DNA from: an uncultured Eubacterium sp.
Lineage (GTDB): Bacteria; Bacillota; Clostridia; Lachnospirales; Lachnospiraceae
NCBI GenBank assembly: GCA_949959185.1
Contig: CATLIX010000014.1
Span: 1-59,072 of the forward strand
Reading direction: 5' to 3'
Length of the DNA: 59,072 nt
Positions 17,197 to 26,509 of this stretch are shown here, in pieces. Made by a program: the position numbers and the translations under genes. A model generated the notes under the pieces. It saw only the letters and a list, made by a program, of their open reading frames with translations. It was not told where the DNA came from and made no database searches. Position 1 is the stretch's first letter, and each line of letters begins with the position of its first letter.

Positions 17197-17757
17197 TCAG
17201 TTAAACTGGTTCATGGCCCGGTCTGTCTCTCCCTGCACCATCAACGCCGCCGCGTCGCAGGCTTTTCCAAAGGCTTCTTCCACCTGCCTGCGCTCTTCTC
17301 CGGAAAACCGGCTCAGCACATAATCCGCCAGATCCCATCCCCGGGGCTTTTCTCCCACGCCGATTTTAATCCGCAGAAATTCCTGCGTTCCAACATGGCT
17401 TATAATATTTTTTATACCGTTGTGCCCTCCGGCACTGCCCTTTTTCCGGATTCTGAGCCTGCCTGGAGGAAGGCTGATATCATCATAGAGCACAATCAGG
17501 TTTGTCTCCGGCGGTATTTTATAAAAATTCAGGATTGCCCCGATACTCTCGCCGCTTAAGTTCATAAAGGTCTGAGGCTTCACCAGCAGCACCTTCTGCC
17601 CCTCCATGATTCCTGTTCCGCACAAAGCCCTGTGCTTTTTCTCATTTATTCTTATATTATATTTTTCCGCCAGCAAATCAATGACGTCAAATCCTACGTT
17701 GTGGCGGGTTTTCTCATATTTTCCGGTGGGATTTCCCAGGCCTGCGATGATAAACAT
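17197..17757 (-). CDS. pth: peptidyl-tRNA hydrolase
   Basis: Cleaves peptidyl-tRNA released from stalled ribosomes. The protein has 186 residues, the usual size. Signatures are IIAGLGNPTGKYEKTRHNVG with the catalytic histidine of the RHNVGF motif, the KPQTFMNLSGES segment, and LVLYDDISLPPGRLRIRKKG followed by SAGGHNGIKNI. The start at 17757 follows AAGGAGACGCC; the longer frame to 17814 has no ribosome-binding site and would run into uppP. It is followed by mfd after about 75 bases. Confidence 0.97.
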   Translation of the reverse strand: MFIIAGLGNPTGKYEKTRHNVGFDVIDLLAEKYNIRINEKKHRALCGTGIMEGQKVLLVKPQTFMNLSGESIGAILNFYKIPPETNLIVLYDDISLPPGRLRIRKKGSAGGHNGIKNIISHVGTQEFLRIKIGVGEKPRGWDLADYVLSRFSGEERRQVEEAFGKACDAAALMVQGETDRAMNQFN

Positions 17758-17810
17758 GGGCGTCTCCTTTTCTCTTTGGGATTTCCGTAACGTCTGAAAC
17801 CATTCTGCTA

Positions 17811-18641
17811 TCATGGTGCAATCACTCCAAAGTACAGAAGTACCACCGCGCCCAGCGCAATCCGGTACCAGCCGAACACCTTAAAGTCATGCTTTTTGAT
17901 ATATCCCATCAGGAAACGGATGACCACAACGGACACGACAAAAGACACAATCATTCCGGTAAGCAGGATTCCCAGTTCCATGGAAGTAAAAGTTAAACCA
18001 AATTTTAATAATTTCAGAAGGCTTGCGCCGAACATTACAGGAATGGCGAGATAAAACGTAAATTCTGCCGCCACAGTCCGTGACACTCCAATCATCAGCG
18101 CACCGATAATTGTTGCGCCGGAGCGGGAAGTTCCCGGAAATACCGCCGCCACAAGCTGAAACATTCCAATCAGAAGGGCTACCCGGTAGTCCAGTTCATC
18201 GGTGGTGCGAATCACAGGCCTTACGCCCCGGTTCCGGTTCTCCACCACAATAAAAATAATTCCCACTGCTATCAGCATAACTGCCACTACCCAGAAATTA
18301 TACAGATGTTCCTCCAGCCAGTCATCAAACAGTATTCCCACAATACCTGCCGGAATACATGCCACCAGAATCTTACCCCAGAGATTCATAATATTCCAGT
18401 CTATCCGAATCTGTCTTCTCCTGTTCCGCTTCAACGGAAAAATCCGGTTCCAGAACAGCAGAACCACAGCCAGAATTGCTCCAAGCTGCACTACCACCAG
18501 AAACATGTTCCAGAACTCCTGGGACACCTTCATGGGCATAATTTCTTCCAGCAGAATCATATGTCCGGTACTGCTCACCGGAAGCCATTCCGTAATTCCT
18601 TCTACGATTCCGTATACTATTGCTTTTAAAATTTCCAACAT
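17811..18641 (-). CDS. uppP: undecaprenyl-diphosphate phosphatase
   Basis: Integral membrane enzyme that recycles the peptidoglycan lipid carrier and can confer bacitracin tolerance. The 276-residue protein has about eight membrane segments, with both family motifs: GIVEGITEWLPVSSTGH near the N-terminus and FPGTSRSGATIIGALM in the middle. Its stop is about 50 bases before pth. Its presence in the same window as a BceAB-type transporter is notable because both affect cell-wall antibiotic resistance, but nothing in the sequence shows co-regulation. Confidence 0.96.
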   Translation of the reverse strand: MLEILKAIVYGIVEGITEWLPVSSTGHMILLEEIMPMKVSQEFWNMFLVVVQLGAILAVVLLFWNRIFPLKRNRRRQIRIDWNIMNLWGKILVACIPAGIVGILFDDWLEEHLYNFWVVAVMLIAVGIIFIVVENRNRGVRPVIRTTDELDYRVALLIGMFQLVAAVFPGTSRSGATIIGALMIGVSRTVAAEFTFYLAIPVMFGASLLKLLKFGLTFTSMELGILLTGMIVSFVVSVVVIRFLMGYIKKHDFKVFGWYRIALGAVVLLYFGVIAP

Positions 18642-18749
18642 GACATTTATTCCTTTCTCAAATCGACTCCATACAGTATATCATATTATTGGAACATTTA
18701 GGAATAAATATGGTTAATTTTTTCTTAAAAGCAGAACATAAAAATATGT

Positions 18750-18837
18750 TATGATAAAAAGGCAACTATTGAAAACCCCATGCCGCAGACATTCCGGCTA
18801 CGTTGTCACAAATTTCTGACAGAGCTTTTGTCTGTGG
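18750..18837 (+). promoter_or_regulatory. -10 element and leader hairpin before the DUF2284 gene
   Basis: A TATGAT -10 (18750-18755, no good -35) is followed by a leader. In it CCGCAGACA (18783-18791) can pair with TGTCTGTGG (18829-18837), with one G-U pair, across a 37-base loop. There is no match to a riboswitch class I know. Confidence 0.35.
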
Positions 18838-18893
18838 CTGACGGGATTACCACCTTTATGGAAACAAAAAGAATGCACACGAGGATATGATTT

Positions 18894-19514
18894 ATGAATT
18901 TCACCCATTATGCGGCAACAAAATCTGCCACAATCCCCTACACCGTTGAACTCTGTCTCCGTACGCCGGCCCAATGCGCCGAATACGAGGACAAGACAAC
19001 TTTTGACGCCCTCTGCAAAAACGGATGTCCAAATTATGCCCGTAAATGGTCATGCCCGCCCTTTGCCCCTTCCTTTGCAGATTTCACCGGCCACTGGAAG
19101 AATCTGTACGTTATCTTTATGCACACGGAACTGGCAGAATTCTCCTATATTAAAAACAGCTATCTGAAGGTGAAAGCCGCAAACAGCGTCCTGAAATCCA
19201 GAGCAGACCGGTTCACCCGCCGAATGGCAGAGCTGCACGGAAGCTATATATCAACAGGAAGCTGCCGCCTCTGCAAATCCTGCAAATGCAAGGGAGGAGC
19301 CCCCTGCGCACATCCGGCTTCCATGTCATACAGCTTTGAGGCTCTGGGCATTGACGTGAATCAGATGGTAACGGACTGTTTTCAGAAACCGCTGTTATGG
19401 TACCGGAAATCCTGTGCGCCCCGGTACACTTCCGTGGTCTGCGGCATTCTGACCAATGAGGAACTCTCCCTGGAATATTTGCGGGATGCGTGTCAAATGT
19501 ATGTAATATCATAA
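18894..19514 (+). CDS. DUF2284 cysteine-rich putative metal-binding protein
   Basis: A 206-residue soluble protein of the DUF2284 family (PF10050). Two cysteine clusters stand out: CKNGCPNYARKWSCPPF near residues 45-60 and CRLCKSCKCKGGAPCAHP near residues 125-142. Together they offer eight or more ligands for an Fe-S cluster or other metal. The biochemical role of the family is not established. A GAGGAT site precedes the ATG. It is transcribed divergently from uppP and shares a bidirectional terminator with spoVG. Confidence 0.85.
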   Translation: MNFTHYAATKSATIPYTVELCLRTPAQCAEYEDKTTFDALCKNGCPNYARKWSCPPFAPSFADFTGHWKNLYVIFMHTELAEFSYIKNSYLKVKAANSVLKSRADRFTRRMAELHGSYISTGSCRLCKSCKCKGGAPCAHPASMSYSFEALGIDVNQMVTDCFQKPLLWYRKSCAPRYTSVVCGILTNEELSLEYLRDACQMYVIS

Positions 19515-19545
19515 AGTTTCTGCAAAATCAAAATACCGAACGTAT

Positions 19546-19585
19546 AAGCCAGTGCAAAGTCTCCTCTGCACTGGCTTCCATTTTT
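19546..19585. terminator. bidirectional terminator
   Basis: Perfect 11-base stem (19546-19556 with 19567-19577; AAGCCAGTGCA) with a 10-base loop and a T-rich tract on the plus side. It separates the convergent DUF2284 and spoVG genes. Confidence 0.8.
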
Positions 19586-19607
19586 ACATTTCATAATTAA
19601 TTTCGGT

Positions 19608-19877
19608 CTATGCTTCGACAGCTTCCATCTCCGTCCGGTACCTTTCAAGTATAATCTGCTGTATGGTCTCTCTGGTCTGGGAATTGATAGGATGGGCAAT
19701 ATCCCGATATTCACCGTCTGCTGCTTTCCTGCTGGGCATTGCAATGAACAGGCCCTTCTCACCTTCAATCACTTTAATATCATGTACCACAAATTCTTCG
19801 TCAATAGTTATGGAAACTACCGCCCGCATCTTTCCTTCCTTCTCTACCTTGCGGATTCTTACATCTGTTATCTGCAT
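19608..19877 (-). CDS. spoVG: SpoVG septation/regulatory nucleic-acid-binding protein
   Basis: An 89-residue SpoVG, the normal size for this small RNA/DNA-binding regulator. It affects asymmetric septation, capsule and cell-wall gene expression in Firmicutes. The core [37 protein letters not shown] and the [13 protein letters not shown] segment are all present. GGAGATTT precedes the ATG at 19877; the extended frame upstream overlaps glgD and is not used. It follows glgD by about 40 bases and may be read through from the glg operon. Confidence 0.96.
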   Translation of the reverse strand: MQITDVRIRKVEKEGKMRAVVSITIDEEFVVHDIKVIEGEKGLFIAMPSRKAADGEYRDIAHPINSQTRETIQQIILERYRTEMEAVEA

Positions 19878-19917
19878 AAATCTCCTGCCCCCCTTCATAT
19901 GCCATTCAGACAAAATG

Positions 19918-21033
19918 TCAAATAACATACCTTTCGTTATGTTCATATACTACCTTGATTCCATCGCCGCCGCTGAAATAGGTGTTGGCGCGCAATGTAT
20001 CCCGGCTCTCTACAATACAGTTCTCAATATGTGTATTATCTCCGATATATACGTCATTCAGAATAATCGAATTCTTAATAACGCAGTTCTTTCCTACAAA
20101 GGCTTTCTTAAACAGGATGGAATTCTCCACCTTGCTGTTGATGATACACCCGCTGGAAATCAGACTGTTGCGCACATCGGAACCCACATTGTACTTCGCC
20201 GGCGGAAGGTCGTCGATCTTGGAATAAATCTTGGGTTCATTTCGGAAATATCTCCGTACCTCCGGCTTCAGGAAATCCATATTTGTCCTGTAGTAGGATT
20301 CCACCGTAGCAATATTGCTCCAGTATTCCTCCATCTTATAGCCGTAAATACGCTTCATGTTCTTATAGCGGATTAAAATATCTGTTACAAAATCATGACG
20401 GTTCTCCTCGGCGCAGCGCTCCAGCATTTCAATCAGCTGTCTTCTGCGGATCACATAAATTCCGGCAGAAATAGTATTGGACTGGGCAACCATGGGCTTC
20501 TCCTCAAATTCCACAATTCTGGAATCTTCATTCATGCGTACCACGCCGAAGCGGCTCACATCTTCTCCCACCGGCATGTCCTTGCATACAATGGTAATGT
20601 CTGCCTTCTTCTCAATGTGATACTCCAGAATCCTGTTGTAGTCCATTTTGTATACACAGTCTCCGGCTGCAATTATTACATAGGGCTCATGGCTTCTTTT
20701 CAGAAAATCCAGGTTCCGGTACATGGCGTCTGCGGTTCCCCGATACCACCATGCATTGTCGGAGGTGACCGTAGGATTGAATACATACAGGCCGCCCTGT
20801 TTCCGGCCAAAATCCCACCATTTGGAGGAGCTTAAATGCTCGTTCAGACTTCTGGCATTGTACTGGGTAAGTACAGCCACCTTCTGAATATGGGAATTGC
20901 TCATATTACTGAGGGCAAAATCAATACACCGGTAACTTCCGCCTACCGGCATGGCTGCAATGGCTCTCTTATTGGAAAGCTCCTGCATCTTACTGTTATT
21001 TCCACCTGCTAATATAATCCCTAATGCCTTCAT
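19918..21033 (-). CDS. glgD: glucose-1-phosphate adenylyltransferase regulatory subunit
   Basis: A 371-residue partner of GlgC in glycogen synthesis. It has a nucleotidyltransferase fold followed by left-handed beta-helix hexapeptide-like repeats (residues about 280-350). The glycine-rich loop reads [13 protein letters not shown] instead of the GGxGxRL form of GlgC, consistent with the non-catalytic, regulatory role reported for GlgD in Firmicutes. Its ATG overlaps the glgC stop by four bases, so translation is coupled and a hetero-oligomer is expected. No glgA, glgB or glgP is in the window. Confidence 0.94.
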   Translation of the reverse strand: MKALGIILAGGNNSKMQELSNKRAIAAMPVGGSYRCIDFALSNMSNSHIQKVAVLTQYNARSLNEHLSSSKWWDFGRKQGGLYVFNPTVTSDNAWWYRGTADAMYRNLDFLKRSHEPYVIIAAGDCVYKMDYNRILEYHIEKKADITIVCKDMPVGEDVSRFGVVRMNEDSRIVEFEEKPMVAQSNTISAGIYVIRRRQLIEMLERCAEENRHDFVTDILIRYKNMKRIYGYKMEEYWSNIATVESYYRTNMDFLKPEVRRYFRNEPKIYSKIDDLPPAKYNVGSDVRNSLISSGCIINSKVENSILFKKAFVGKNCVIKNSIILNDVYIGDNTHIENCIVESRDTLRANTYFSGGDGIKVVYEHNERYVI

Positions 21034-22304
21034 ACTATGTCACCTGCCTTAATGATAGATTCTCCGCTTGCCAGAATGCCATTGGGGTAGTCTTCTGCCG
21101 CTGTCTCACCGGATATCGCCGTATTTTTTCCAATCTTAACATCCGGCGGAATCACGGAATTCTCTCCAATTGTCACAAGGCCGAAAGCATACACGCTGCT
21201 GTTCAGTTTGTTTTCAACCTCATCTCCTATGCCCAGCTCCACATTATTGCCGATTTTTACATTTTCCGCAATGATGGATTTGGTTACGGTAACATTGTCA
21301 CCAATCACGGTTCCTTCCATTATAATGGAATCCCGTACCACAGAATTCTTACCGATAATGACACCCGGCCCAATCACCGAGCCGTAAATCTGACCGTTGA
21401 TTTCACAGCCTTCCCCGATAATACAACGTTCTGTCACAGCCTCCGGTGAAATATACTGAGGCTCTATCACCTCAGTCTTGGTATAAATCTTCCAGTATTC
21501 CTCATACAGGTTGAATTCCGGAATCAGGTCAATCAGTTCCATATTGGCCTCCCAGTAAGAACCAAGGGTTCCCACATCCTTCCAGTATCCGTTATACTCA
21601 TAGGCAAACAGTCGTCTGCCGTTTTCCCTGCAGTAAGGAATGATATGCTTGCCGAAATCACAGTTACTCTGTTCCGACATGGTAATCAGTGCTTCCTTTA
21701 ACACACTCCAGGTAAAAATATAAATACCCATTGAGGCCAGATTGCTTCTTGGATTCGCCGGTTTCTCTTCAAACTCCTGAATCTGTTTGTTCTCATCGGT
21801 AATTACCAGTCCGAATCGGCTTGCCTCCTCCCATGGTACCGGCATGGCAGCAATCGTGACGTCTGCATTATTCTCTTTATGAAAATCAAGCATCACTTCA
21901 TAATTCATCTTATAAATGTGATCCCCTGAGAGAATCAGTACATATTCCGGATGATAGCTTTCAATATAATTTAAATTCTGATAGATTGCATTGGCAGTAC
22001 CAGTATACCATTCACTGTTATCGCTCTTTTCATAAGGAGGCAATACGGTGACTCCGCCATGATTGCGGTCCAAATCCCACGGAATACCAATCCCTATATG
22101 AGCATTTAACCGCAATGGCTGGTACTGCGTCAATACCCCTACGGTGTCTATCCCGGAGTTCACACAGTTACTCAACGGAAAATCAATAATTCGGTACTTG
22201 CCGCCAAATGCTACCGCAGGTTTTGCGACTTCAGAAGTCAGTACTCCCAGACGACTTCCCTGTCCTCCAGCCAGGAGCATGGCAATCATTTCTTTACGAA
22301 TCAT
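21030..22304 (-). CDS. glgC: glucose-1-phosphate adenylyltransferase
   Basis: Makes ADP-glucose from glucose-1-phosphate and ATP for glycogen synthesis. The protein has 424 residues with the intact pyrophosphorylase loop [13 protein letters not shown], the [15 protein letters not shown] region, [12 protein letters not shown], and C-terminal beta-helix repeats (about residues 295-400). The start at 22304 follows GAGGTGAG; three codons upstream there is another possible ATG. It is the first gene of the glgC-glgD pair. Confidence 0.96.
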   Translation of the reverse strand: MIRKEMIAMLLAGGQGSRLGVLTSEVAKPAVAFGGKYRIIDFPLSNCVNSGIDTVGVLTQYQPLRLNAHIGIGIPWDLDRNHGGVTVLPPYEKSDNSEWYTGTANAIYQNLNYIESYHPEYVLILSGDHIYKMNYEVMLDFHKENNADVTIAAMPVPWEEASRFGLVITDENKQIQEFEEKPANPRSNLASMGIYIFTWSVLKEALITMSEQSNCDFGKHIIPYCRENGRRLFAYEYNGYWKDVGTLGSYWEANMELIDLIPEFNLYEEYWKIYTKTEVIEPQYISPEAVTERCIIGEGCEINGQIYGSVIGPGVIIGKNSVVRDSIIMEGTVIGDNVTVTKSIIAENVKIGNNVELGIGDEVENKLNSSVYAFGLVTIGENSVIPPDVKIGKNTAISGETAAEDYPNGILASGESIIKAGDIV

Positions 22305-22492
22305 GTCTCTCACCTCTCGTCAATTAATTTCTTGTTTCCTGTAGACCAATTATATCACAAAAGAATCTTTTAGTACACATATTTCACAATTTTTTTCGCA
22401 AAAAATAGATATATTTGTCATTTCATACAATATTCATTCCTTTTCTCCCGGAGACTTCCATGATTTTCCTCTGAAACCTCCATATTTTCAAT

Positions 22493-22521
22493 TTGCAAAA
22501 TGCCTTATATTGGTATAAAAT
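22493..22521 (+). promoter_or_regulatory. murC promoter
   Basis: A -35 TTGCAA (22493-22498) lies 17 bases from a -10 TAAAAT (22516-22521, overlapping TATAAA). The ATG is about 40 bases downstream. Confidence 0.55.
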
Positions 22522-22560
22522 AAAAATGATTAATTAAAAGAGAGCGGCAGGTAAAATAAT

Positions 22561-23940
22561 ATGTACAAAATCAACTTCAAAAAACCAATCCATCTTCATT
22601 TTATCGGCATCGGGGGCATCAGCATGAGCGGCCTTGCCGAAATCCTGTTAAAAGAAAATTTCCGCATTTCCGGCTCCGACGCCAGAACTTCCGAACTGAC
22701 AGAGAAACTGGAACGGCTGGGCGCGGAAATTTATCCGGGCCAGCGGGCCTCCAATATAAAAGAAGACATTGACGCAGTGGTATATACTGCGGCCATCCAT
22801 GCGGACAATCCGGAATTAAAAGCTGCTGTGGACCGGCAGCTCCCCACTCTCACCAGAGCTGAACTTCTGGGCCAGATTATGGACAATTACCAGCAGTCCA
22901 TCGCCGTATCCGGCACCCACGGCAAAACCACCACCACTTCCATGATTACCCAGATTCTCCTGGAAGCCTGCGCAGACCCCACCGTATCCGTGGGCGGTAT
23001 CCTGAATTCCATTCAGGGAAATATCCGTGTGGGCGGCTCAGACGTATTTTTAACGGAAGCATGTGAATATACCAACAGTTTTCTGAACTTTTACCCCAGA
23101 TATGCCCTCATATTAAATATAGAAGAAGATCATCTGGATTTCTTCCAGGATATTGATGATATCCGGCGCTCATTCCGGCGCTTTGCGGAAAATGTGCCTC
23201 CGGAAGGCACGCTGATAATCAATGGAGAAATTGAAAATATTCCGGAACTCACCGAAGGGCTTTCCTGCAGCATTGCCACTTATGGACTGGCCCCCTCTGA
23301 TTCATATTATGCTGACAATATCGTTTTTAATACTCAGGGATGCGCAGACTTTACGTTAATGTACAAAAACAGGGCTCTTGGCCCCGTTTCCCTGAGCGTA
23401 CCCGGCATTCACAATGTAAGCAACGCTCTGGCAGCCTGCGGCCTGGCTCTGGAACTGGGTATTTCTCTGGAACACATCCAGTCTGCCCTGGCAGGCTTTG
23501 AAGGCCCTGAGCGGCGGTTTGAATACAAGGGAAGCCTTGGCGGCATTACCATTATCGACGACTATGCCCACCACCCGGCTGAAATCACCGCTACCCTGAC
23601 TGCGGCCCAAAATTACGGCAGCCACCGTATCATATGCGTGTTCCAGCCCCATACCTATACCCGCACCAGGGCATTTATGGACGAATTCGCCGCTTCCCTT
23701 TCCATGGCGGATGTGGTGGTTCTGGCGGATATTTATGCGGCACGGGAAACGGATACGCTGGGCATCAGTTCCCGCAACCTTCAGGAAAAGTTACAAAACC
23801 TCGGAAAGGAATGTTACTATTTTCCCTCTTTTGACGAAATTGAAAACTTTTTATTAAATAAATGTATAAACGGTGATTTGTTGATAACTATGGGTGCCGG
23901 AGACATTGTACAGGTGGGAGAACACCTGCTGGGGAAATAG
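22561..23940 (+). CDS. murC: UDP-N-acetylmuramate--L-alanine ligase
   Basis: Adds L-alanine to UDP-MurNAc, the first amino acid of the peptidoglycan stem, in the cytosol. The 459-residue protein has the MurC N-terminal fold (FIGIGGISMSGLAEILL), the ATP loop SGTHGKTTTTSM, the central ligase domain with LNIEEDHLDFF, and the C-terminal DDYAHHPAEI motif. It is the normal length and intact. It stands alone, away from the usual dcw cluster, and is followed by the DnaA-box region. Confidence 0.97.
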   Translation: MYKINFKKPIHLHFIGIGGISMSGLAEILLKENFRISGSDARTSELTEKLERLGAEIYPGQRASNIKEDIDAVVYTAAIHADNPELKAAVDRQLPTLTRAELLGQIMDNYQQSIAVSGTHGKTTTTSMITQILLEACADPTVSVGGILNSIQGNIRVGGSDVFLTEACEYTNSFLNFYPRYALILNIEEDHLDFFQDIDDIRRSFRRFAENVPPEGTLIINGEIENIPELTEGLSCSIATYGLAPSDSYYADNIVFNTQGCADFTLMYKNRALGPVSLSVPGIHNVSNALAACGLALELGISLEHIQSALAGFEGPERRFEYKGSLGGITIIDDYAHHPAEITATLTAAQNYGSHRIICVFQPHTYTRTRAFMDEFAASLSMADVVVLADIYAARETDTLGISSRNLQEKLQNLGKECYYFPSFDEIENFLLNKCINGDLLITMGAGDIVQVGEHLLGK

Positions 23941-24210
23941 TTATCCACTTTATCCACATTCAAACTGGATAACTTTTTCCAATTTGGATGTGGATTTTTA
24001 AGTTTACATAACATATTTTTCCCCGTTGAGAAGATTTCCGCATTTTTCCGGCTTTCCCGGATTTTCTTCTGTTACCATAAGATTTCCCGGTTCGCTTATC
24101 CACATTATCCACCCTTTCCACATTTACGCAATCCCTTGATTTTACTGGGTTTTCAGGAAAAATTTTGCTTCTCATTTTGATTTTTATGTGCTATACTTTA
24201 ATCCACATTA
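23941..24210. promoter_or_regulatory. DnaA-box cluster upstream of helicase-loader genes
   Basis: This gap of 350 bases has no gene. Sequences matching or nearly matching TTATNCACA occur at 23941-23949 (one mismatch), 23950-23958 (exact), 24096-24104 (exact) and 24105-24113 (one mismatch). Weaker TTTCCACA- and AATCCACA-type sites occur near 24115 and 24200. The boxes occur in directly adjacent pairs, in AT-rich sequence. An extended -10 (TGCTATACT, ending 24197) sits among them, just upstream of the DnaD-like gene. Confidence 0.6.
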
Positions 24211-24290
24211 AGAGATTCAGATTATGACAGGAAAGGAAATCATCACGGTCCGCCCTGTGACCAGTAACGGAAATTTACCTGGAGGATATT

Positions 24291-25403
24291 ATGGCAAACA
24301 TTACATTAGGCAAAGACAACAATCATTCTACAACGGAAATTCCCAACCGCTTCATTGACGAATACATGACCGGCGCCAACGGAGAATTTGTAAAAATATA
24401 CTTATATCTGCTCCGCTGCATGAACGCGCCGGGATGCAGTTTTTCCATTTCCGCAACTGCGGACAGGTTCGACCACACGGAAAAAGATATTCAGCGGGCA
24501 TTGAAATACTGGGAAAAAATGAATTTGCTGCGGCTGGAATACGGTGAGGACAAATCTATTTCCGGTATCTATTTCCTGGACTCTGACGCTGCCTCCCCCA
24601 AAGACGACGCAGTTCCCCTGAAGAAGGCAGCCACTTCCGCAATACAGAATCCGAAACAGGAAGAATACTTTTCCGAAAGCCAGAAAGCAGAATCTTCACG
24701 TCCTGCCCCCGCGCCCCAAAAGCCTTCTTATACCGCGGAGCACATGGCAGCCTTTCAGGAAAAGGAAGAAGTCCGGGAGCTTCTGTTTGTGGCGGAAAGT
24801 TATCTGGGCAGACCTCTGACTTCCACCGACATCCAGACGTTGCTTTACTGGTACGACGGCCTGGGCCTTTCTGCGGATTTAATCGTCTATCTTCTGGAGT
24901 ACTGTATTGCCGGCGGCCATTCCAGCCTGCATTACATGGAGAAAATAGCTTTAAGCTGGAAAGATTCCGGCATTACAACCGTAACCCAGGCCAAGCAGAA
25001 CATCAACACCCACAGCCAGCTTCACTATGCGGTTCTCAAATCCCTGGGTATTCAGGGACGGAACCTGATTCCTGCGGAATCCGCTTATCTGGATACCTGG
25101 AGTAAAGAGCTGGGATTCGGGCAGGATATGATTACCGAGGCCTGCAGCCGTACGATTCTGAATATTCATCAGCCTAATTTTGAATACACGGACCGTATTC
25201 TGAGAAACTGGCACAGACAGAACATTCGTACTGCCGCTGACATCCGAAAGGCTGACGCCTCTTTCCAGGCTTCGAAAACTGCGGAAAAAGCAGCCAGGTC
25301 CACTCCCATACGGACAGCCGCCGCAAACCGGTTCAACAGTTTTCCCCAGCGCACCTATAATCTGGAGCAGCTGGAAGCGGAGCTGTTAAACAGTGCACAG
25401 TGA
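24291..25403 (+). CDS. DnaD/DnaB-domain replication protein
   Basis: A 370-residue protein with an N-terminal winged-helix region (NRFIDEYMTGANGEFVKIYLY), a low-complexity linker (residues about 100-150), and a DnaD-type C-terminal domain around LGRPLTSTDIQTLLYWYDGLG with the HYMEKIALSWKDSGI motif. Such proteins remodel DNA and recruit the helicase at initiation or restart. GGAGG precedes the ATG. It is followed after about 40 bases by a DnaI/DnaC-like gene, so the two form a helicase-loading operon. A second DnaD-like domain is possible near residues 245-310. Confidence 0.9.
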   Translation: MANITLGKDNNHSTTEIPNRFIDEYMTGANGEFVKIYLYLLRCMNAPGCSFSISATADRFDHTEKDIQRALKYWEKMNLLRLEYGEDKSISGIYFLDSDAASPKDDAVPLKKAATSAIQNPKQEEYFSESQKAESSRPAPAPQKPSYTAEHMAAFQEKEEVRELLFVAESYLGRPLTSTDIQTLLYWYDGLGLSADLIVYLLEYCIAGGHSSLHYMEKIALSWKDSGITTVTQAKQNINTHSQLHYAVLKSLGIQGRNLIPAESAYLDTWSKELGFGQDMITEACSRTILNIHQPNFEYTDRILRNWHRQNIRTAADIRKADASFQASKTAEKAARSTPIRTAAANRFNSFPQRTYNLEQLEAELLNSAQ

Positions 25404-25442
25404 AAGCCTTAATCATTACATATTACCCAAAAGGAGGCTTCC

Positions 25443-26444
25443 ATGGCTTTAAGCAATACACAGTACAATACTTTAATCCGGCGCTATGAAGACAGACAAC
25501 TGGAAAACCGTCATATTGTGATGGAACGGATGGACAGGCTCTACCGTCAGTATCCAAGGCTGGCAGAAATTGATAAAACGATTTCTTCTGCTTCTGTGGC
25601 CCAGGCACGGAAACTGATGGAAGGGGATGACCAGGCTCTTTCCCGTCTGAAGGAAACCATTGCAGGCCTTACTGCCGAGAAAAAGCAGATACTGACAGAC
25701 CATGGATATCCCGCTGATTATTTTGACCCTCCGTATCAGTGCCCGGACTGTAAAGACACCGGATATATCGGCAGGGAAAAATGCCACTGTTTCCGGCAGG
25801 CTGCCATAGATCTGGTCTATACCCAGTCTAATCTGCGGCAAATCCTGGAGCTGGAAAATTTTCAGAATTTAACTTATGATTATTATTCCGATACACGGAA
25901 AAACCCCTCTACCGGACTGACCAGTCTGGCCACTGCAAAGCAGGCGGTGGCTCTCTGTCTGGATTTTATCAGAAATTTTGACGAGGAGTTTCACAACCTG
26001 TTTTTCTATGGAGATACCGGTATCGGCAAGACTTTTCTGTCCAATTGTGTTGCAAAAGAACTTCTGGATTCCGGACATTCGGTTATCTACTTTACCGCCT
26101 CCTCTCTGTTCCGTATTTTTGAGAAAAATGTGTTTGGCAGAGAAACGGAGTACAGTGAGGACTACCGGAATATTTTTGACTGCGATTTGCTGATTCTGGA
26201 TGATCTGGGCACGGAGCTTTCCAATGCTTTCACATCGTCTCAGTTATTCCTGTGTCTCAATGAGCGCATTCTGCGGCGGAAATCTACGATTATTTCCACC
26301 AACCTGAGTCTGAGTCAGCTTGTTGACACATACTCAGAGCGTACTTTTTCCAGAATTTCCAGCAAATACACCATGATAAAGCTGTTCGGAAATGACATCC
26401 GCCTGCAAAAAAAGCTGGGACACACCCGGCAGACAGGAACGTAA
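25443..26444 (+). CDS. DnaI/DnaC-type helicase-loader ATPase
   Basis: A 333-residue AAA+ ATPase that loads the replicative helicase. An N-terminal helical region is followed by a four-cysteine zinc-binding module (CPDCKDTGYIGREKCHCF, residues about 99-116), as in DnaI. The ATPase domain carries Walker A GDTGIGKTFLSN, Walker B LLILDDLGTE and a sensor-like STNLSLSQL. The nearest relatives are DnaC/DnaI and IstB; the zinc module and the preceding DnaD-like gene favour DnaI rather than a transposon IstB. AAAGGAGG precedes the ATG. Confidence 0.9.
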   Translation: MALSNTQYNTLIRRYEDRQLENRHIVMERMDRLYRQYPRLAEIDKTISSASVAQARKLMEGDDQALSRLKETIAGLTAEKKQILTDHGYPADYFDPPYQCPDCKDTGYIGREKCHCFRQAAIDLVYTQSNLRQILELENFQNLTYDYYSDTRKNPSTGLTSLATAKQAVALCLDFIRNFDEEFHNLFFYGDTGIGKTFLSNCVAKELLDSGHSVIYFTASSLFRIFEKNVFGRETEYSEDYRNIFDCDLLILDDLGTELSNAFTSSQLFLCLNERILRRKSTIISTNLSLSQLVDTYSERTFSRISSKYTMIKLFGNDIRLQKKLGHTRQTGT

Positions 26445-26509
26445 CCCATCCCAACCGGGCTCACAGGTACACAAAAACATTTTCAATATATATTTATGGA
26501 GGACTTACC

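Noticed and set aside
23941-24210. DnaA-box cluster considered as the chromosomal origin
   Set aside because: There is no dnaA, dnaN or rpmH nearby and no clear unwinding element, so a regulatory or titration role is preferred.
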